Positions 6,011 to 6,032 of a DNA stretch of 6,032 nt are shown piece after piece. The stretch is from Microcaldota archaeon. GTDB taxonomy: Archaea > Micrarchaeota > Micrarchaeia > Micrarchaeales > CABMGC01. Below the pieces are notes generated by a model. The model did not search any database. It saw only the letters and a list, made by a program, of their open reading frames with translations, and was not told the origin of the DNA. The translations under genes and the position numbers were made by a program. Positions within the stretch are counted from its first letter, which is position 1. Every line of letters begins with the position of its first letter. The DNA is taken from the NCBI GenBank assembly GCA_021835105.1, contig JAKBQS010000051.1, forward strand, positions 1 through 6,032. The letters are read 5' to 3'.

Positions 6011-6032
6011 AGGCAATATTAATAAACTAATT

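Larger units (their letters stand above)
5635..6032. other. Upstream region without a confident gene
   Basis: These 398 nt precede the minus-strand operon and contain no recognised protein, tRNA, CRISPR or insertion sequence. From left to right they hold the operon leader and TATA-like element (5635-5680), a stretch of mixed composition (about 5681-5925) with one doubtful plus-strand ORF and a 12-bp palindrome, and a strongly A/T-rich end (about 5926-6032) with promoter-like motifs. Base composition drops sharply at about 5926. The gene served by the right-hand motifs, if any, is outside the window. Confidence 0.6.

Overview
The window is archaeal, judged from gene content and from start and promoter signals. 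It carries the archaeal trio of acetyl-CoA acetyltransferase (thiolase), HMG-CoA synthase and DUF35 Zn-ribbon/OB-fold protein. It also carries a two-subunit (gamma-alpha fusion plus beta) 2-oxoacid:ferredoxin oxidoreductase, non-ATG starts (GTG, TTG), and a TATA-like element a short distance upstream of the first gene. The lineage cannot be fixed from this window. Thermoplasmatota or an ARMAN-type (Micrarchaeota-like) archaeon are guesses from two-subunit OFOR content and codon flavour only.

Layout: positions 1 to about 5634 hold six tightly packed genes, all on the minus strand. In transcription order they are the OFOR gamma-alpha subunit (5634-3898), the OFOR beta subunit (3898-3035), HMG-CoA synthase (3034-1976), thiolase (1966-803), the DUF35 protein (795-400), and adenine phosphoribosyltransferase (388 to beyond position 1, cut by the window edge). 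Junctions run from a 1-nt overlap (TAATG) to gaps of 0, 9, 7 and 11 nt, so one polycistronic transcript is the simplest reading. Positions 5635-6032 hold no confident gene. They contain the probable operon promoter, a small inverted repeat near the predicted transcription start, one doubtful 55-codon ORF, and a very A/T-rich right edge that looks like further promoter sequence.

Working together: OFOR oxidises a 2-oxoacid such as pyruvate or 2-oxoglutarate to an acyl-CoA, with reduced ferredoxin as co-product. If pyruvate is accepted, the product acetyl-CoA is the substrate of the next two enzymes. Thiolase condenses two acetyl-CoA to acetoacetyl-CoA, and HMG-CoA synthase adds a third to give HMG-CoA, the entry to mevalonate and archaeal isoprenoid lipids. 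In a characterised methanogen, thiolase and HMG-CoA synthase form a channelling complex held together by the DUF35 protein, and that trio is intact here. Apt at the distal end is a purine-salvage enzyme with no obvious metabolic link.

I did not find a wholly undescribed system. The most notable points are the co-linear OFOR-to-HMG-CoA operon and the unexplained upstream region.
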